Positions 43,161 through 52,476 of a DNA stretch of 64,000 nt are shown in pieces (position 1 is the first letter of the stretch; every line of letters begins with the position of its first letter). The stretch lies in the NCBI GenBank assembly GCA_015232575.1, contig JADFZL010000012.1, forward strand, positions 1 to 64,000, given 5' to 3'. The translations under genes and the position numbers were made by a program. This stretch comes from Candidatus Rifleibacteriota bacterium. GTDB taxonomy: Bacteria; Muiribacteriota; Ozemobacteria; Ozemobacterales; Ozemobacteraceae. The notes under the pieces were generated by a model. The model had not been told where the DNA came from and ran no database searches. It worked only from the letters and a program-made list of their open reading frames with translations.

Positions 43161-43616
43161 TTATTCAGCACAATTCAACCCTGGTTCAACATTTTTCTCT
43201 GAACTATTAGAATAAAAAATAATTCCGACAACGAGAGCAACGATATCAACTAAAAATATTGAAAATGGCAATGGATACTCAGTTAGAATGCGCTGATCGG
43301 CTCGACCGCTAAAGTATATATTCCAGATGATAGCAGTTTTAAAAGCGAACAAAACAACAAAGTGACTTACAAGAGCTGCCCTTTTTCCCCAGTTACGGTT
43401 GCAAATAGATGCAAACACACTTAATAAAGCCCCGACAAAAATTGATACGGTAAACGCAGATATTCCTCCACCAAAATCCTGGTAATTTGTAACTTTTCCT
43501 GTCTGCGAATCAACCACAATTGATCCGTAAAGATCATATAAAAATACCAATAATGGGGGCAAAGAAAACAAAGCATGTACAATCTGAAGAAAAGAAAATA
43601 CAGATCCCAGGATCAT
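43161..43616 (-). CDS. Small four-helix membrane protein
   Basis: This 151-residue protein shows four hydrophobic segments: about residues 5-27 (FLQIVHALFSLPPLLVFLY), 47-69 (ISAFTVSIFVGALLSVFAS), 80-96 (LVSHFVVLFAFKTAIIW) and 115-135 (FSIFLVDIVALVVGIIFY). An Asp/Gln-rich loop lies between helices 1 and 2. No family is recognised. Its stop lies ten bases from the end of the 77-bp array. The cytochrome gene ends 54 bases before its start on the same strand. Confidence 0.7.
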   Translation of the reverse strand: MILGSVFSFLQIVHALFSLPPLLVFLYDLYGSIVVDSQTGKVTNYQDFGGGISAFTVSIFVGALLSVFASICNRNWGKRAALVSHFVVLFAFKTAIIWNIYFSGRADQRILTEYPLPFSIFLVDIVALVVGIIFYSNSSEKNVEPGLNCAE

Positions 43617-43669
43617 TATTATCTTCCTCCTAAAACATTAACAAATTAAAGCTCGTAAGCGGCAAAAAA

Positions 43670-44500
43670 TCACTTAGCACCGTGGCACCTTGAACATACC
43701 TCATTATTTGGATGACAAACTTCACATTTCATCGGATTTGATTGTGCACTGATTCCATGTCTTCTTGCAACCCATGCCGGAGTATGATCTTTCGGACGGC
43801 GTGAATGACACGAAAGACAGCTTGAATCTTCGTGACAGGTTCTGCATGACTTAGGATCAACTCGATATGCCGTTCCGTGCTTTCTCTCATAGTTCCTCCC
43901 ATGGTCCGATGGTCTGGGAACAGGTGAATGGCACAATTTGCATGCATTTTTTGCCTTAATACCATCGTGACATTTCAGACACGAAGTCATGAATGTGTTT
44001 ACATTGCATTCGTCAAGAGAATCCCATTTTTCAGCATCAGAATGACATTCGAGACAATCTGCCTTTTTGTGGCGGCTATGCGAAAATCCAGGTTTCAGGG
44101 TAATCCGGTTTCTTTCTCTATAAGTCTTTGTTGGATTTCCAAGATGGCACAGTCCGCAATCACTTTTTTTTCTTTCTTTGAAATGACATGAAAGACACAA
44201 AGATTCCGCTGGACGTCCAAAGGTGCCCGCAGTAGCAGAAGCGACAGAAGATGCAGAAGAAGCAACATCCGGCTCTTCAAAAGTTATCTGAGGTAAAGAA
44301 TTCAGTCGTGATGGTTTTAAAACTTCCCACCCGGAGTCTTTCTGTGAACCATCTGAATGACAAAGCTCACACTTGATTTTAGCATCGGCATGGGTTTTGT
44401 GCGAAAACCTCAAATTGCTTTTTTCTGTAAAAGCGATAATTTTATCAACAAAAAATGTGACAAAAAAAAGTAATAAAATATATAAAAACAACTTTTTCAT
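43670..44500 (-). CDS. Decahaem periplasmic cytochrome c
   Basis: This 276-residue protein has an N-terminal signal/anchor (residues 4-23, LFLYILLLFFVTFFVDKI) and ten CxxCH haem-binding motifs: CELCH, CLSCH, CGLCH, CLECH, CLKCH, CKLCH, CRTCH, CLSCH, CEVCH and CSRCH. Extra His residues (FSHKTHADA, FSHSRHKKA) can serve as distal ligands. It should carry electrons in the periplasm, for example between the quinone pool and a terminal or extracellular acceptor. A cytochrome c maturation system must exist elsewhere. No other respiratory gene is adjacent, so the partner is unknown. Confidence 0.92.
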   Translation of the reverse strand: MKKLFLYILLLFFVTFFVDKIIAFTEKSNLRFSHKTHADAKIKCELCHSDGSQKDSGWEVLKPSRLNSLPQITFEEPDVASSASSVASATAGTFGRPAESLCLSCHFKERKKSDCGLCHLGNPTKTYRERNRITLKPGFSHSRHKKADCLECHSDAEKWDSLDECNVNTFMTSCLKCHDGIKAKNACKLCHSPVPRPSDHGRNYERKHGTAYRVDPKSCRTCHEDSSCLSCHSRRPKDHTPAWVARRHGISAQSNPMKCEVCHPNNEVCSRCHGAK

Positions 44501-44627
44501 GCTATTTCAGTTTTCCCGGAAAGAATTGAGTTTTGTACAGCCTTGATTCGACAACTATATATCAAAGCATCAGAAACCGTCAACAACTCTTTTACGAGAG
44601 AAATAGATGCATTGTTTTTCACTTCTC

Positions 44628-44673
44628 ATGCAAGTAATCTCAATTAGCTTTACAAAACTGAGATTACTTGCAT
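44628..44673. other. Perfect 15-bp inverted repeat between SSB and cytochrome genes
   Basis: ATGCAAGTAATCTCA (44628-44642) and TGAGATTACTTGCAT (44659-44673) are exact inverted repeats around a 16-base loop. It lies 14 bases after the SSB stop on the minus strand. No T run follows in the direction of transcription, so it may be a factor-dependent terminator, an mRNA 3'-end stabiliser or a protein-binding palindrome. Confidence 0.6.
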
Positions 44674-44687
44674 CATTACAGGTTTGA

Positions 44688-45107
44688 TTAGAATGGTATC
44701 TGATCGTTTTCGATATCTGTAACTTCATTTGAAGATGGCGATGAAGAGTCTTCTCCGAAGCTTTTTTCTCTTTCATTTGAATAACCCAGGAACTTTACAC
44801 TATGTGCATTAATTTCAGTGATCCATTTCTTTTTTCCTTCTGGTGAATCATAAGATCTTACGTTCAATCTTCCTTCAACAAATACTGGACGTCCCTTTTT
44901 CAGATACTTCATACATGCATCTGCCTGATTTTCCCAGGCTACTACATAAAAAAATGACGCTTCCTTTTTTATCTTTCCATCATTCGTTCGATAAGAATTT
45001 TCGACAGCCACTGTTATTTTAACCCTGCTTTTACCACCCTGCGTCCGAAAAAGTTCCGGATCGCGGGCAAGATTTCCCGCTAAGAGAACTGTGTTGATTC
45101 CCTGCAT
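44688..45107 (-). CDS. ssb: Single-stranded DNA-binding protein
   Basis: This 139-residue protein is a typical bacterial SSB: an OB fold beginning INTVLLAGNLARDPELFRT, with SFFYVVAWENQADACMKYL and GRPVFVEGRLNVRSYDSPEG, then a flexible acidic tail ending DQIPF, the conserved peptide that recruits replication and repair partners. It coats single-stranded DNA during replication, recombination and repair in the cytoplasm. The usual neighbours (rpsF, rpsR) are absent, so it may be a second, accessory copy. Confidence 0.95.
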   Translation of the reverse strand: MQGINTVLLAGNLARDPELFRTQGGKSRVKITVAVENSYRTNDGKIKKEASFFYVVAWENQADACMKYLKKGRPVFVEGRLNVRSYDSPEGKKKWITEINAHSVKFLGYSNEREKSFGEDSSSPSSNEVTDIENDQIPF

Positions 45108-45396
45108 ATTAATTTCCTCCAGTAAGTATGATAATTTTTAACCGAAATTTTCACACAAAAGCATTCGGGCTTTCGTAACACGTGGAGAGAAAGTTGATAC
45201 ATGTTTTCTTCCGAATGTCTGGTTAAATTTCAGTCTCAAATATTTATCCAAAGAAAATTCAACATGGGGAAAAATAAATTAATTCTGTAACAAATGTTTT
45301 ATAAAATTCGTATAGGTTTATAGAACAAGCAAATATACAAACCAATTACGGCTGGAAACATCTGACAAAGAAAAATTATTAACGGAGGGTATGAAT

Positions 45397-45984
45397 ATGA
45401 AGAAGAACATTATTCTCTTTTCTGCAATAGTGGCTCTTGTGTCTGGATGCACGCTGTTTGCTGCAAACCCGTTTCAAGCTGAAAAAGTTGTTATTAAAAG
45501 TCAGAGAACGGCTTTAAACAACTCAGAAGCACAGCATTCTGCTAAAGTCAGTTCCGACTATGCTTCTTTGAAAGCAAAACTCAACACAATTAAACACTCT
45601 CCTTACACATCCAGTGATCTTTATGATAAGTGCGAATCATTACAGAGAAAAATTGATGCCTCTTACAAACAGTGCCTGGATGACAAATATCTCGCTGGAA
45701 AATGGAAAAATGATGCTTATCGTGCAAATACTCAGATTTATCAACTTCAATCAGAATTTCAGGAAGCAAAATCAGTCGGGCTCGCGTACAATTCGCTTGA
45801 GCAGGCACTGAGAAAGCTCTCGAAGAAGGCTGCTCCACGCGGCTACACAAAACAGGAATTAGCAAGTCACTATTCAGCTTTGAATAATGCTTACAGAAGT
45901 TTTTCAGTTTCAAGAAATAAAAATGGCTGGAACAAATCAGTTTCCCCGATCAGATCGTTCCTCGACAGATGTGTTGGAATCTGA
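45397..45984 (+). CDS. Small exported helical protein of unknown function
   Basis: The ATG at 45397 is preferred to the one at 45391 because GGAGG (45384-45388) is eight bases from it and only two from the other. The 195-residue product begins KKNIILFSAIVALVSGC, a signal with a possible lipobox (VSGC, Cys18), though LFAANP nearby would also suit ordinary cleavage. The mature protein is helical and basic (SLKAKLNTIKHSPYTSSDLY, SEFQEAKSVGLAYNSLEQAL) with three further Cys residues. I do not recognise the family. It is divergent from SSB with about 290 bases between, and convergent with the EF-hand gene. Confidence 0.65.
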   Translation: MKKNIILFSAIVALVSGCTLFAANPFQAEKVVIKSQRTALNNSEAQHSAKVSSDYASLKAKLNTIKHSPYTSSDLYDKCESLQRKIDASYKQCLDDKYLAGKWKNDAYRANTQIYQLQSEFQEAKSVGLAYNSLEQALRKLSKKAAPRGYTKQELASHYSALNNAYRSFSVSRNKNGWNKSVSPIRSFLDRCVGI

Positions 45985-46002
45985 GAAATAAAGTACACTT
46001 TA

Positions 46003-47379
46003 CTACCACAATAATTCTTCTGGCTCACACTTTAACAGAAGTTTCTCGGATAAAGCTTCTACACTTTTACTGACAGGTTTTTCCGGCTCAATTATGGCTT
46101 TTCTGACTATTTTCTGTTCGGAACTTGTGTAAACGGGCGTCTTTCCTGGATTGCTGAAATTGCCTGTTGAAGGTGAAACAAGCGGAACGATCTTTGCAAC
46201 AGAAGCTACAGGCAAAACTTTCTCCGGTAAAAGATTCGATGGAACTGGTTTAAAAACTGAAGCGACGACTGTGGCGGTATGACTGGGAGAGGCAGCTGGA
46301 ACTGATGCAAGTGTTGTAACTGTTACAGGTGTGACGTTCGGAGTAACTGATGCAGGCGTTGTAACTGTTACAGGCGGGACATTCGGAGTAACTGAGGCAG
46401 GCGTTGTAACTGTTACAAGCGGGACATTCGGAGTAACTGACGCAGGCGTTGTAACTGTTACAAGCGGAACATTCGGAGTAACTGACGCAGGCGAAACTGT
46501 TTCAGACGGGACATTCGGTGAAACTGATGCAATCGCTGCATCAACAACAGGCTGAACATCTGGCTTCGTTTTTCCGAATATTTCATCAAGCTTTACAATT
46601 TTTTTGACATACTCGAGTTTTTCTTCAGTATGTGTTTTTTTCAGATATCTTATAAATTCCTGTCTATCAATAAACCTGTTGTTATCAGTGTCAATTATAA
46701 GACGCATTGATCTTTGCATATTTCCTTCTGAAAAAATTTCACCATTATTCAGTTTTCCAATAAAACGAATATGATTAGCCATTTTCCCTCTAAGAAGGTT
46801 ATTGAGAAACATTTCCTCCAGCTTTGAATATTCAACAGGCGACAATCTTAAATCACCATCCAGATCAAAATCCTGAAGAATTTCCTGTGTCTTTTGGGGA
46901 TCAATTAATTCCGCAATTTCACTCTGCTCAAGGAAACCATCCTGATTTGAATCAAGAGTATTTTTATATCGAATCATCGCGGTTTCAGAATTTACCTTCA
47001 TGTTGTTACATGCTATAGCACGTAACTCTTTAAGAGTTATTGATCCGTCAGGATTTGAAACTAGATTTACAACAATTTCCCGTCCCTTTTTTTTAAAACT
47101 TCTCATAATTTCAGATTTATCCAAAACAAGATTTCCATCCTGATCAGCAGCCTCAAATCGATTCAATAAAAAAAAGACACCTTTTACATGCGATGCCGGA
47201 TCAACAGAATCAGAAGAATCATCTTTGGCAGCAGCTTCTGAACACGAAGTAAAAACATAAAAACCGCATAGTACAAGTGACAAAAAAAACAGTCGCATGA
47301 AACCAGTTCTCATTATTGCCAATTCATAAGAAGAAATAATTCCTGTTTTCCAATTCTTCATATTTTTCTTAAGTTTCAT
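46003..47379 (-). CDS. EF-hand lipoprotein with tandem-repeat Pro/Thr/Val stalk
   Basis: This 458-residue protein starts at ATG 47379 with AAGGA upstream. A long basic leader is followed by a hydrophobic segment (LFFLSLVLCGFYVFTSC, Cys46), probably a lipobox. Residues about 70-250 carry EF-hand calcium loops: DQDGNLVLDKSE, DSNQDGFLEQSE, DLDGDLRLSPVE and DTDNNRFIDRQE, the last lacking a good residue at one position. A stalk then repeats SVTPNVPLVTVTTPA in 15-residue units (45-bp direct repeats, for example phase points 46355 and 46400). It is probably a cell-surface, calcium-binding protein on an extended stalk. Its partners are unknown. Confidence 0.8.
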   Translation of the reverse strand: MKLKKNMKNWKTGIISSYELAIMRTGFMRLFFLSLVLCGFYVFTSCSEAAAKDDSSDSVDPASHVKGVFFLLNRFEAADQDGNLVLDKSEIMRSFKKKGREIVVNLVSNPDGSITLKELRAIACNNMKVNSETAMIRYKNTLDSNQDGFLEQSEIAELIDPQKTQEILQDFDLDGDLRLSPVEYSKLEEMFLNNLLRGKMANHIRFIGKLNNGEIFSEGNMQRSMRLIIDTDNNRFIDRQEFIRYLKKTHTEEKLEYVKKIVKLDEIFGKTKPDVQPVVDAAIASVSPNVPSETVSPASVTPNVPLVTVTTPASVTPNVPLVTVTTPASVTPNVPPVTVTTPASVTPNVTPVTVTTLASVPAASPSHTATVVASVFKPVPSNLLPEKVLPVASVAKIVPLVSPSTGNFSNPGKTPVYTSSEQKIVRKAIIEPEKPVSKSVEALSEKLLLKCEPEELLW

Positions 47380-47414
47380 TTTTCCTTCAAACCTCTTCTC
47401 TCGATGGCAATTTT

Positions 47415-50024
47415 TTATTTTAATTTTTCTATTTCAAATTTCATTCCGGCCGCGCAGAATGGAACGATAATTTCGAGCCAATTATTATTGATTTCATAAA
47501 ACGATTGAGGCTTTTCACGTTTTTCAGAAATTTCCTTAACATTCAAAAGCGGGCTTCCATTAAGCAAAATTTTTCGAAAATCCTGCATTCCGGGAATTCT
47601 AAGCTTAACTCTCTTTAAATCTGTCTGAGAATTTCCGGAAGCTTTCGATATTTCAATCTGGTAATTATCATTTTTATTCTGAATAAGTCTGAATAACGCA
47701 AACTCACCATTTCTGTATTTTTTACTATTCCCATCGTCAACGTACAATTCGCTCTTTGATGGTAATGAATTCCCCGGACTTACGAACAGTTCGAGTTCTT
47801 CGAATTTCTTTTCATCAGTATAATTTTGAACGCTTCTCATGGGAATTACAGCCCCTTCTCTCACAAACAAAGGAATTTTTTCCAATGGTGCATCGACAAT
47901 ATGCCATTTGTTGCCTTCGAATTCTTTTCCTGTATCGAATTCGAACCACTTTCCGGAAGGCAGATAGAATTTCTTAAAACGCACATTTTCTCTCAAGACA
48001 GGCGCAACAAGCATATTCGCACCGAACATATACTGATGCTGACAATCATCTGAAAAACATTCGCGGTCATCTGGAAATTCTACAAACATGGGCCGGATAA
48101 TTGGAATTCCGGACATTGAACATTGATAAAACTCTGTGTAAATGAAAGGAAGAAGTTTATATCTAAGATTAATTGCTTCCTTAACAAGCCTTCCAATATA
48201 GTCTCCAAAAGCGAAAGGTTCCTTGTCGGGCTGATTAATTTCACCATGTGCCCTGAAGAATGGACAGAGAGCACCGAACTGAAACCATCTGACAGCAAGC
48301 TCACCCGTTGGATATCCAGCAAAACCGCCTACATCAGAGCCGGTAAAGGGAACACCGGAAATCCCCATACTGAGAAGCATTCTGCATGCTAATTCAAGAT
48401 GATCGCTGGAAGCAACATTGTCACCAGTCCAGACAGCCGAATATTTCTGTATTCCGGAAAAACCGGCACGTGTAAGTACAAAATGTCTTTTTTCTGAGTA
48501 TTTTTCAAGTGCTTCGCTGGTTGCTTTTGCCATCTGCAATGCATAAACATTATGAATCTTTTTGTGTTCGCCGCCAAAGCCTTCTCCATGAAATCGTACA
48601 ACATCTGGCATTGTGCCACCCCACGCTGCCGGCTCATTCATATCATTCCAGAAACCTGAAACACCAAGCTTGAGGAAAGAAGCAAGCTTTTCTCCCCACC
48701 AGGTTCTGGTACCAGGATTTGTAAAATCTGGAAAATATGCCCATGAGGGCCAGACTTCCCCGATATAATATTCGCCATCAGGATATTTCGCAAAATAATC
48801 TTTTTCCAATCCTTCTCTGGCAATGGGGTATTCATCTGATAAATCGGAGTCGCCAACCTTTTTTCCATGCGCAGTACAACCATCTTTTTTAGCCGCAGCC
48901 TTCACACCCGGATCAATAATCGTTACTACTTTAAAACCATCTTTTTTCAAGTCTGAAATCAATTTTTCCGGCTTGGGAAAAGTTTTTGGATTCCAGGTAA
49001 AAACCTTATATTCATCCATGTAATCAATATCTAGATATAGTACATCACACGGAATATTGTTATCTCTGAAACTTTTGGCTATTGAGCGAATCTTTGTTTC
49101 AGAAGCATAGCTCCATTTGCTCTGCTGAAAACCCAATGCCCAGAGCGGCGGCAGAGACATTCTGCCGGTAAGTCTGGAATATCCTGCAATAACTTCTTTT
49201 GGGGTTTTCCCTGAAATAAAGTAGTAATCCAGTTCACCTTTTTCAGCGCCAAATGAGTAGAAACGTCCATTGCCATTACCCATGCTGAACTTTGTCCGAT
49301 AAGTATTATCAAGAAAAATGCCGTACCATTTTCCATTTCTTTCAGAAAGAAAGAATGGAATCGAGAGATAAAGCGGATCATCTTTACATGAATAAGCCGG
49401 AACATCGCTGTTCCACATTATCCATTCCTTCCCTTTGCGATTCAGTTCGCGAGTTTTCTCGCCAAGTCCATAAAAATTTTCATCTGGAAACAAGGTTTTA
49501 AATGAACGCATTTCGTTGCCATCGATAAGAACTCCAAGGCCTGGTTCATCTGAATTAAGAAGACTTCTGCTGGAATCAGAAATGCTTATACAGGAAGACT
49601 TTTTTTCAATGGAAATTTTGAGGTCTCTGTTAGAATTACCATAATTTTGAGAAGATGTACCAGTTGTTATTTCAATAGCAGAATCAGTTTCATTCAATCT
49701 GAAAGAGTTTGAAGCAGGCGTTTCCGAAATTGCATAAGACGGGGCATCAGAGAAACGGTCTTTTACATATCGAAAGCGGACAATATTTTCAGAAAGCGGA
49801 TAAATTCTAAGCAGTGCTTTGGAAAGAGTAAATTCTATGTAACCGTCTTTCTCGTTAATCGAGTGTTTTTCAACTTTTCCGGCAGGAATATAACCTGAGT
49901 AAACTGATTCAGAAGAGTTTTTCACTGAAAGCTTCTCCTTTTCACTTCTTTCTTCACAAAAACATGCTTCGTTGAACAAAAATAACGCAACAATAAAAAA
50001 CACATAACCGATGCGATTATTCAT
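47415..50024 (-). CDS. GH31 family alpha-glucosidase, exported
   Basis: This 869-residue protein has a signal peptide (about residues 5-22) and the full GH31 layout: an N-terminal beta-sandwich with LFPDENFYGLGEKTR, a catalytic barrel with DVLYLDIDYMDEYKVFTWN, the nucleophile Asp461 in GFWNDMNEP, the acid/base Asp535 in SAVWTGDNVASS, and RSPFFRAH-like GALCPFFRAHGEINQPDKEP. A C-terminal sandwich with PSGKWFEFDTGKEFEG follows. It should release glucose or xylose from non-reducing ends of alpha-glucans in the periplasm or outside the cell. With the glucan phosphorylase at the right end, it fits alpha-glucan breakdown. It is transcribed alone. Confidence 0.92.
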   Translation of the reverse strand: MNNRIGYVFFIVALFLFNEACFCEERSEKEKLSVKNSSESVYSGYIPAGKVEKHSINEKDGYIEFTLSKALLRIYPLSENIVRFRYVKDRFSDAPSYAISETPASNSFRLNETDSAIEITTGTSSQNYGNSNRDLKISIEKKSSCISISDSSRSLLNSDEPGLGVLIDGNEMRSFKTLFPDENFYGLGEKTRELNRKGKEWIMWNSDVPAYSCKDDPLYLSIPFFLSERNGKWYGIFLDNTYRTKFSMGNGNGRFYSFGAEKGELDYYFISGKTPKEVIAGYSRLTGRMSLPPLWALGFQQSKWSYASETKIRSIAKSFRDNNIPCDVLYLDIDYMDEYKVFTWNPKTFPKPEKLISDLKKDGFKVVTIIDPGVKAAAKKDGCTAHGKKVGDSDLSDEYPIAREGLEKDYFAKYPDGEYYIGEVWPSWAYFPDFTNPGTRTWWGEKLASFLKLGVSGFWNDMNEPAAWGGTMPDVVRFHGEGFGGEHKKIHNVYALQMAKATSEALEKYSEKRHFVLTRAGFSGIQKYSAVWTGDNVASSDHLELACRMLLSMGISGVPFTGSDVGGFAGYPTGELAVRWFQFGALCPFFRAHGEINQPDKEPFAFGDYIGRLVKEAINLRYKLLPFIYTEFYQCSMSGIPIIRPMFVEFPDDRECFSDDCQHQYMFGANMLVAPVLRENVRFKKFYLPSGKWFEFDTGKEFEGNKWHIVDAPLEKIPLFVREGAVIPMRSVQNYTDEKKFEELELFVSPGNSLPSKSELYVDDGNSKKYRNGEFALFRLIQNKNDNYQIEISKASGNSQTDLKRVKLRIPGMQDFRKILLNGSPLLNVKEISEKREKPQSFYEINNNWLEIIVPFCAAGMKFEIEKLK

Positions 50025-50235
50025 AAGACCTCCACAAGATTCTACTTCAACTGATTTTAACCACGGAATAACACGGAATTTTAATTATAAAGAAATGGTA
50101 ACTACTCAATAGTATCCAAAATTCTGTTTTACAGGATAGCAGAAAATTGTCTGAGTTTCCAGACTCGTATATATTGAAAATTCTTTTCCGAAAGAGTAGA
50201 ATATTTGACACTAATTGTCCGGGAGGTTTTTATTA

Positions 50236-51690
50236 ATGAGCAATCATGCAAAATTTTTTAGTATATCAGCCCTGTTGATGCTTCTGTGCCTTACTGCATG
50301 CAGTGACAGCGGCACTGGAGGAAGCAGCAGTCTCAACGCTATTTCAGGAATTATTTCAGGATACACTCTCGGAGGAAGCGTAAATCTTCCGGACGGAACC
50401 GTACTGTCTTCTATTCGCAAAGAAACCGTTCCAACAACTAATTACAGTCTTCTTACGGCAAAATTGCTGTCAAAAACAGCAGGAGAAATGTTTTCGGTGC
50501 CTGTTGCGACAATTGGCACATATCTCTTTTCAAATGTTTCGCCTGGTACCAATTACACAATTGAAATCGTGAGCAACGAATCAAAACGCATTCTTCTGAG
50601 AAAAAAAATTGATACATTTCTGAAATCAGATCCGAATGCAAGCGTAGATATTGATTCCACACTGGTTGCATTCATAGCTGACAAAGGCAACCTTCCAGCA
50701 TCTGAAGTTAAAAGCAGAATGGATGATAAAACTATTTCCCTCCAGCAGATTGCGCTTCTGTCAGAAGGCATTGAAAACTGGCTGAAAGCAAAAATGGAAA
50801 CAAATGAATCAAATGTATCCAGCGCAATTGAAAAACTGGCAGAAAGCGATGAAATAAATGTCAACATTGATGCAATAATCACTGATATTGCAGCAGCAGG
50901 GACTTCACTGACAAATATCCTGACAAACACAAAAACTCTTACAAGTACAACAACTCTTACCGCTACTGACATTCTTACAGCAACAAATATCATAACTTCA
51001 ACTTATATATACACAGCAACCAGCCTTCTCACCGACACCGCAATATTAAATTCAGCGGCTGTTCAGACCCTTACATCACTTTTTACGGCCACCTCAATTT
51101 TCACAAACACTGCAATCATGAGTGCAACTAACATTCTTACAAACACTGCAATTTTCACAAATACAAGTGTTCAGACGATGACAAGTCTTTTCACAAATAC
51201 AAGCATTTTTTCATACACAAACATATTTACCGGTACAAATTTAACTACCGCAACTGATATTCTCACTGCAACAAGTCTTCTGACTGACACGTCAGTGTTA
51301 AATTCAGCGGCTGTTCAAACTCTTACCTCACTGTTTACTGCCACCTCAATATTCACAAACACTGCAATCATGAGCGCAACAAGCATTCTTACAAACACCG
51401 CTATTTTCACAAATACAAGTGTTCAGACAATGACAAGTCTTTTTACTAATACAGGCATTTTTACATACACCAGTATGCTTACCGGCACAAACATTTCAAC
51501 TGCAACAAATCTGGTTACATCGACTCTTACTATTACCGGAACAGCATCTTCAACCGCCACAGGTACTTCATCAGGCACCTCCAGTAGTACATCAACTTCA
51601 ACCGGGACAAACACACTCACACAAACCAGCACTGCTTCGGGAACTCTCCAGATGATTATCGGAATTGGCGGAATAGTACCTACAAATTAA
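50236..51690 (+). CDS. Lipoprotein with Thr-rich seven-residue repeats
   Basis: The ATG at 50236 follows GGGAGG and is preferred to TTG at 50215. The 484-residue product starts with a lipoprotein signal ending LLCLTAC (Cys22), then a beta-rich region and a helical part (LLSEGIENWLKAKMETNESN). From about residue 230 to 430 it is a Thr-rich repeat with period seven (units such as TNTAIFT and TATSLLT), containing an 84-residue internal duplication (252 bp; phase points 51051 and 51303). It ends in a Ser/Thr/Gly-rich tail. The repeat probably makes a stiff beta-structured surface fibre. Ice-binding-like or adhesin-like structure is possible. Function is unknown. Confidence 0.75.
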   Translation: MSNHAKFFSISALLMLLCLTACSDSGTGGSSSLNAISGIISGYTLGGSVNLPDGTVLSSIRKETVPTTNYSLLTAKLLSKTAGEMFSVPVATIGTYLFSNVSPGTNYTIEIVSNESKRILLRKKIDTFLKSDPNASVDIDSTLVAFIADKGNLPASEVKSRMDDKTISLQQIALLSEGIENWLKAKMETNESNVSSAIEKLAESDEINVNIDAIITDIAAAGTSLTNILTNTKTLTSTTTLTATDILTATNIITSTYIYTATSLLTDTAILNSAAVQTLTSLFTATSIFTNTAIMSATNILTNTAIFTNTSVQTMTSLFTNTSIFSYTNIFTGTNLTTATDILTATSLLTDTSVLNSAAVQTLTSLFTATSIFTNTAIMSATSILTNTAIFTNTSVQTMTSLFTNTGIFTYTSMLTGTNISTATNLVTSTLTITGTASSTATGTSSGTSSSTSTSTGTNTLTQTSTASGTLQMIIGIGGIVPTN

Positions 51691-51693
51691 TCT

Positions 51694-52476
51694 ATGAACG
51701 AAAAAGAATTCTGTGGAATAAAAAATCTTTTCGAGTCTTACGTTGATCGATTTCGTGACCAGTCGGGTTCATTTCATTCCCTGCTGGAATTGAAATATCA
51801 GCACAGTTTAAGAGTTGCAGCTAATAGCAGGGCTATTGCTGTTGAAGAATGCTTCAGCGAAGATCATCAGTTTCTGGCTGAAGCAATCGGTTTACTTCAT
51901 GACATTGGCAGATTTTCACAGTTTTCAGTCTTCAAATCGTTTCGGGATGCTGATACGATCGATCATGGTGCTGAAGGACAAAGAATTCTTGAATCAGAGA
52001 AGTTCAATTCATTAATAAATCACAAAGACACTGCCACTGTTTTTTCTGCGGTACATTTTCACAATCGAATGCACAACAACATTCCAGGCAATCTCAGCAG
52101 ACAGGAATATTTATTTTTGAATCTGATCAGAGACGCTGACAAACTTGATATTTTCGAAATTGTGCTGAAATCTATCAGAGAAAATGGGTTCAGAGAGCTT
52201 TCTGAAATGTTGCCTCACGTCAGTAATTCAAGAGAACTTACTCCTGGAATTATTCAGGAGGCCATGAATAACAAATCTCTGGCAATCGGCAGATTATCAA
52301 CTTTATCTGATTTCCTGATAATGATTGCTACATGGTATTACGATTTAAATTTAGCTGCTTCCAGATTAATCGCTTCAAGGCGGAATTTTCTTACTCTAAT
52401 TCGCTCAGAGCTTCCATCTTCAAATGAAATTGATGTTTTTTTTGAGAGAATAAGAAATACCTGTTTAATCGATTAA
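51694..52476 (+). CDS. HD-domain phosphohydrolase
   Basis: This 260-residue protein has the HD metal-binding set: LKYQHSLRVA (first His), AIGLLHDIGRF (His-Asp), SAVHFHNRMHNN (second and third His) and LNLIRDADKLDIFEI (final Asp). It would hydrolyse a phosphomonoester or nucleotide in the cytoplasm. The gene begins three bases after the Thr-rich lipoprotein and has no clear ribosome site of its own, so translation may be coupled. Its 3' end overlaps the convergent zincin gene by 12 bases. Substrate unknown. Confidence 0.85.
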   Translation: MNEKEFCGIKNLFESYVDRFRDQSGSFHSLLELKYQHSLRVAANSRAIAVEECFSEDHQFLAEAIGLLHDIGRFSQFSVFKSFRDADTIDHGAEGQRILESEKFNSLINHKDTATVFSAVHFHNRMHNNIPGNLSRQEYLFLNLIRDADKLDIFEIVLKSIRENGFRELSEMLPHVSNSRELTPGIIQEAMNNKSLAIGRLSTLSDFLIMIATWYYDLNLAASRLIASRRNFLTLIRSELPSSNEIDVFFERIRNTCLID

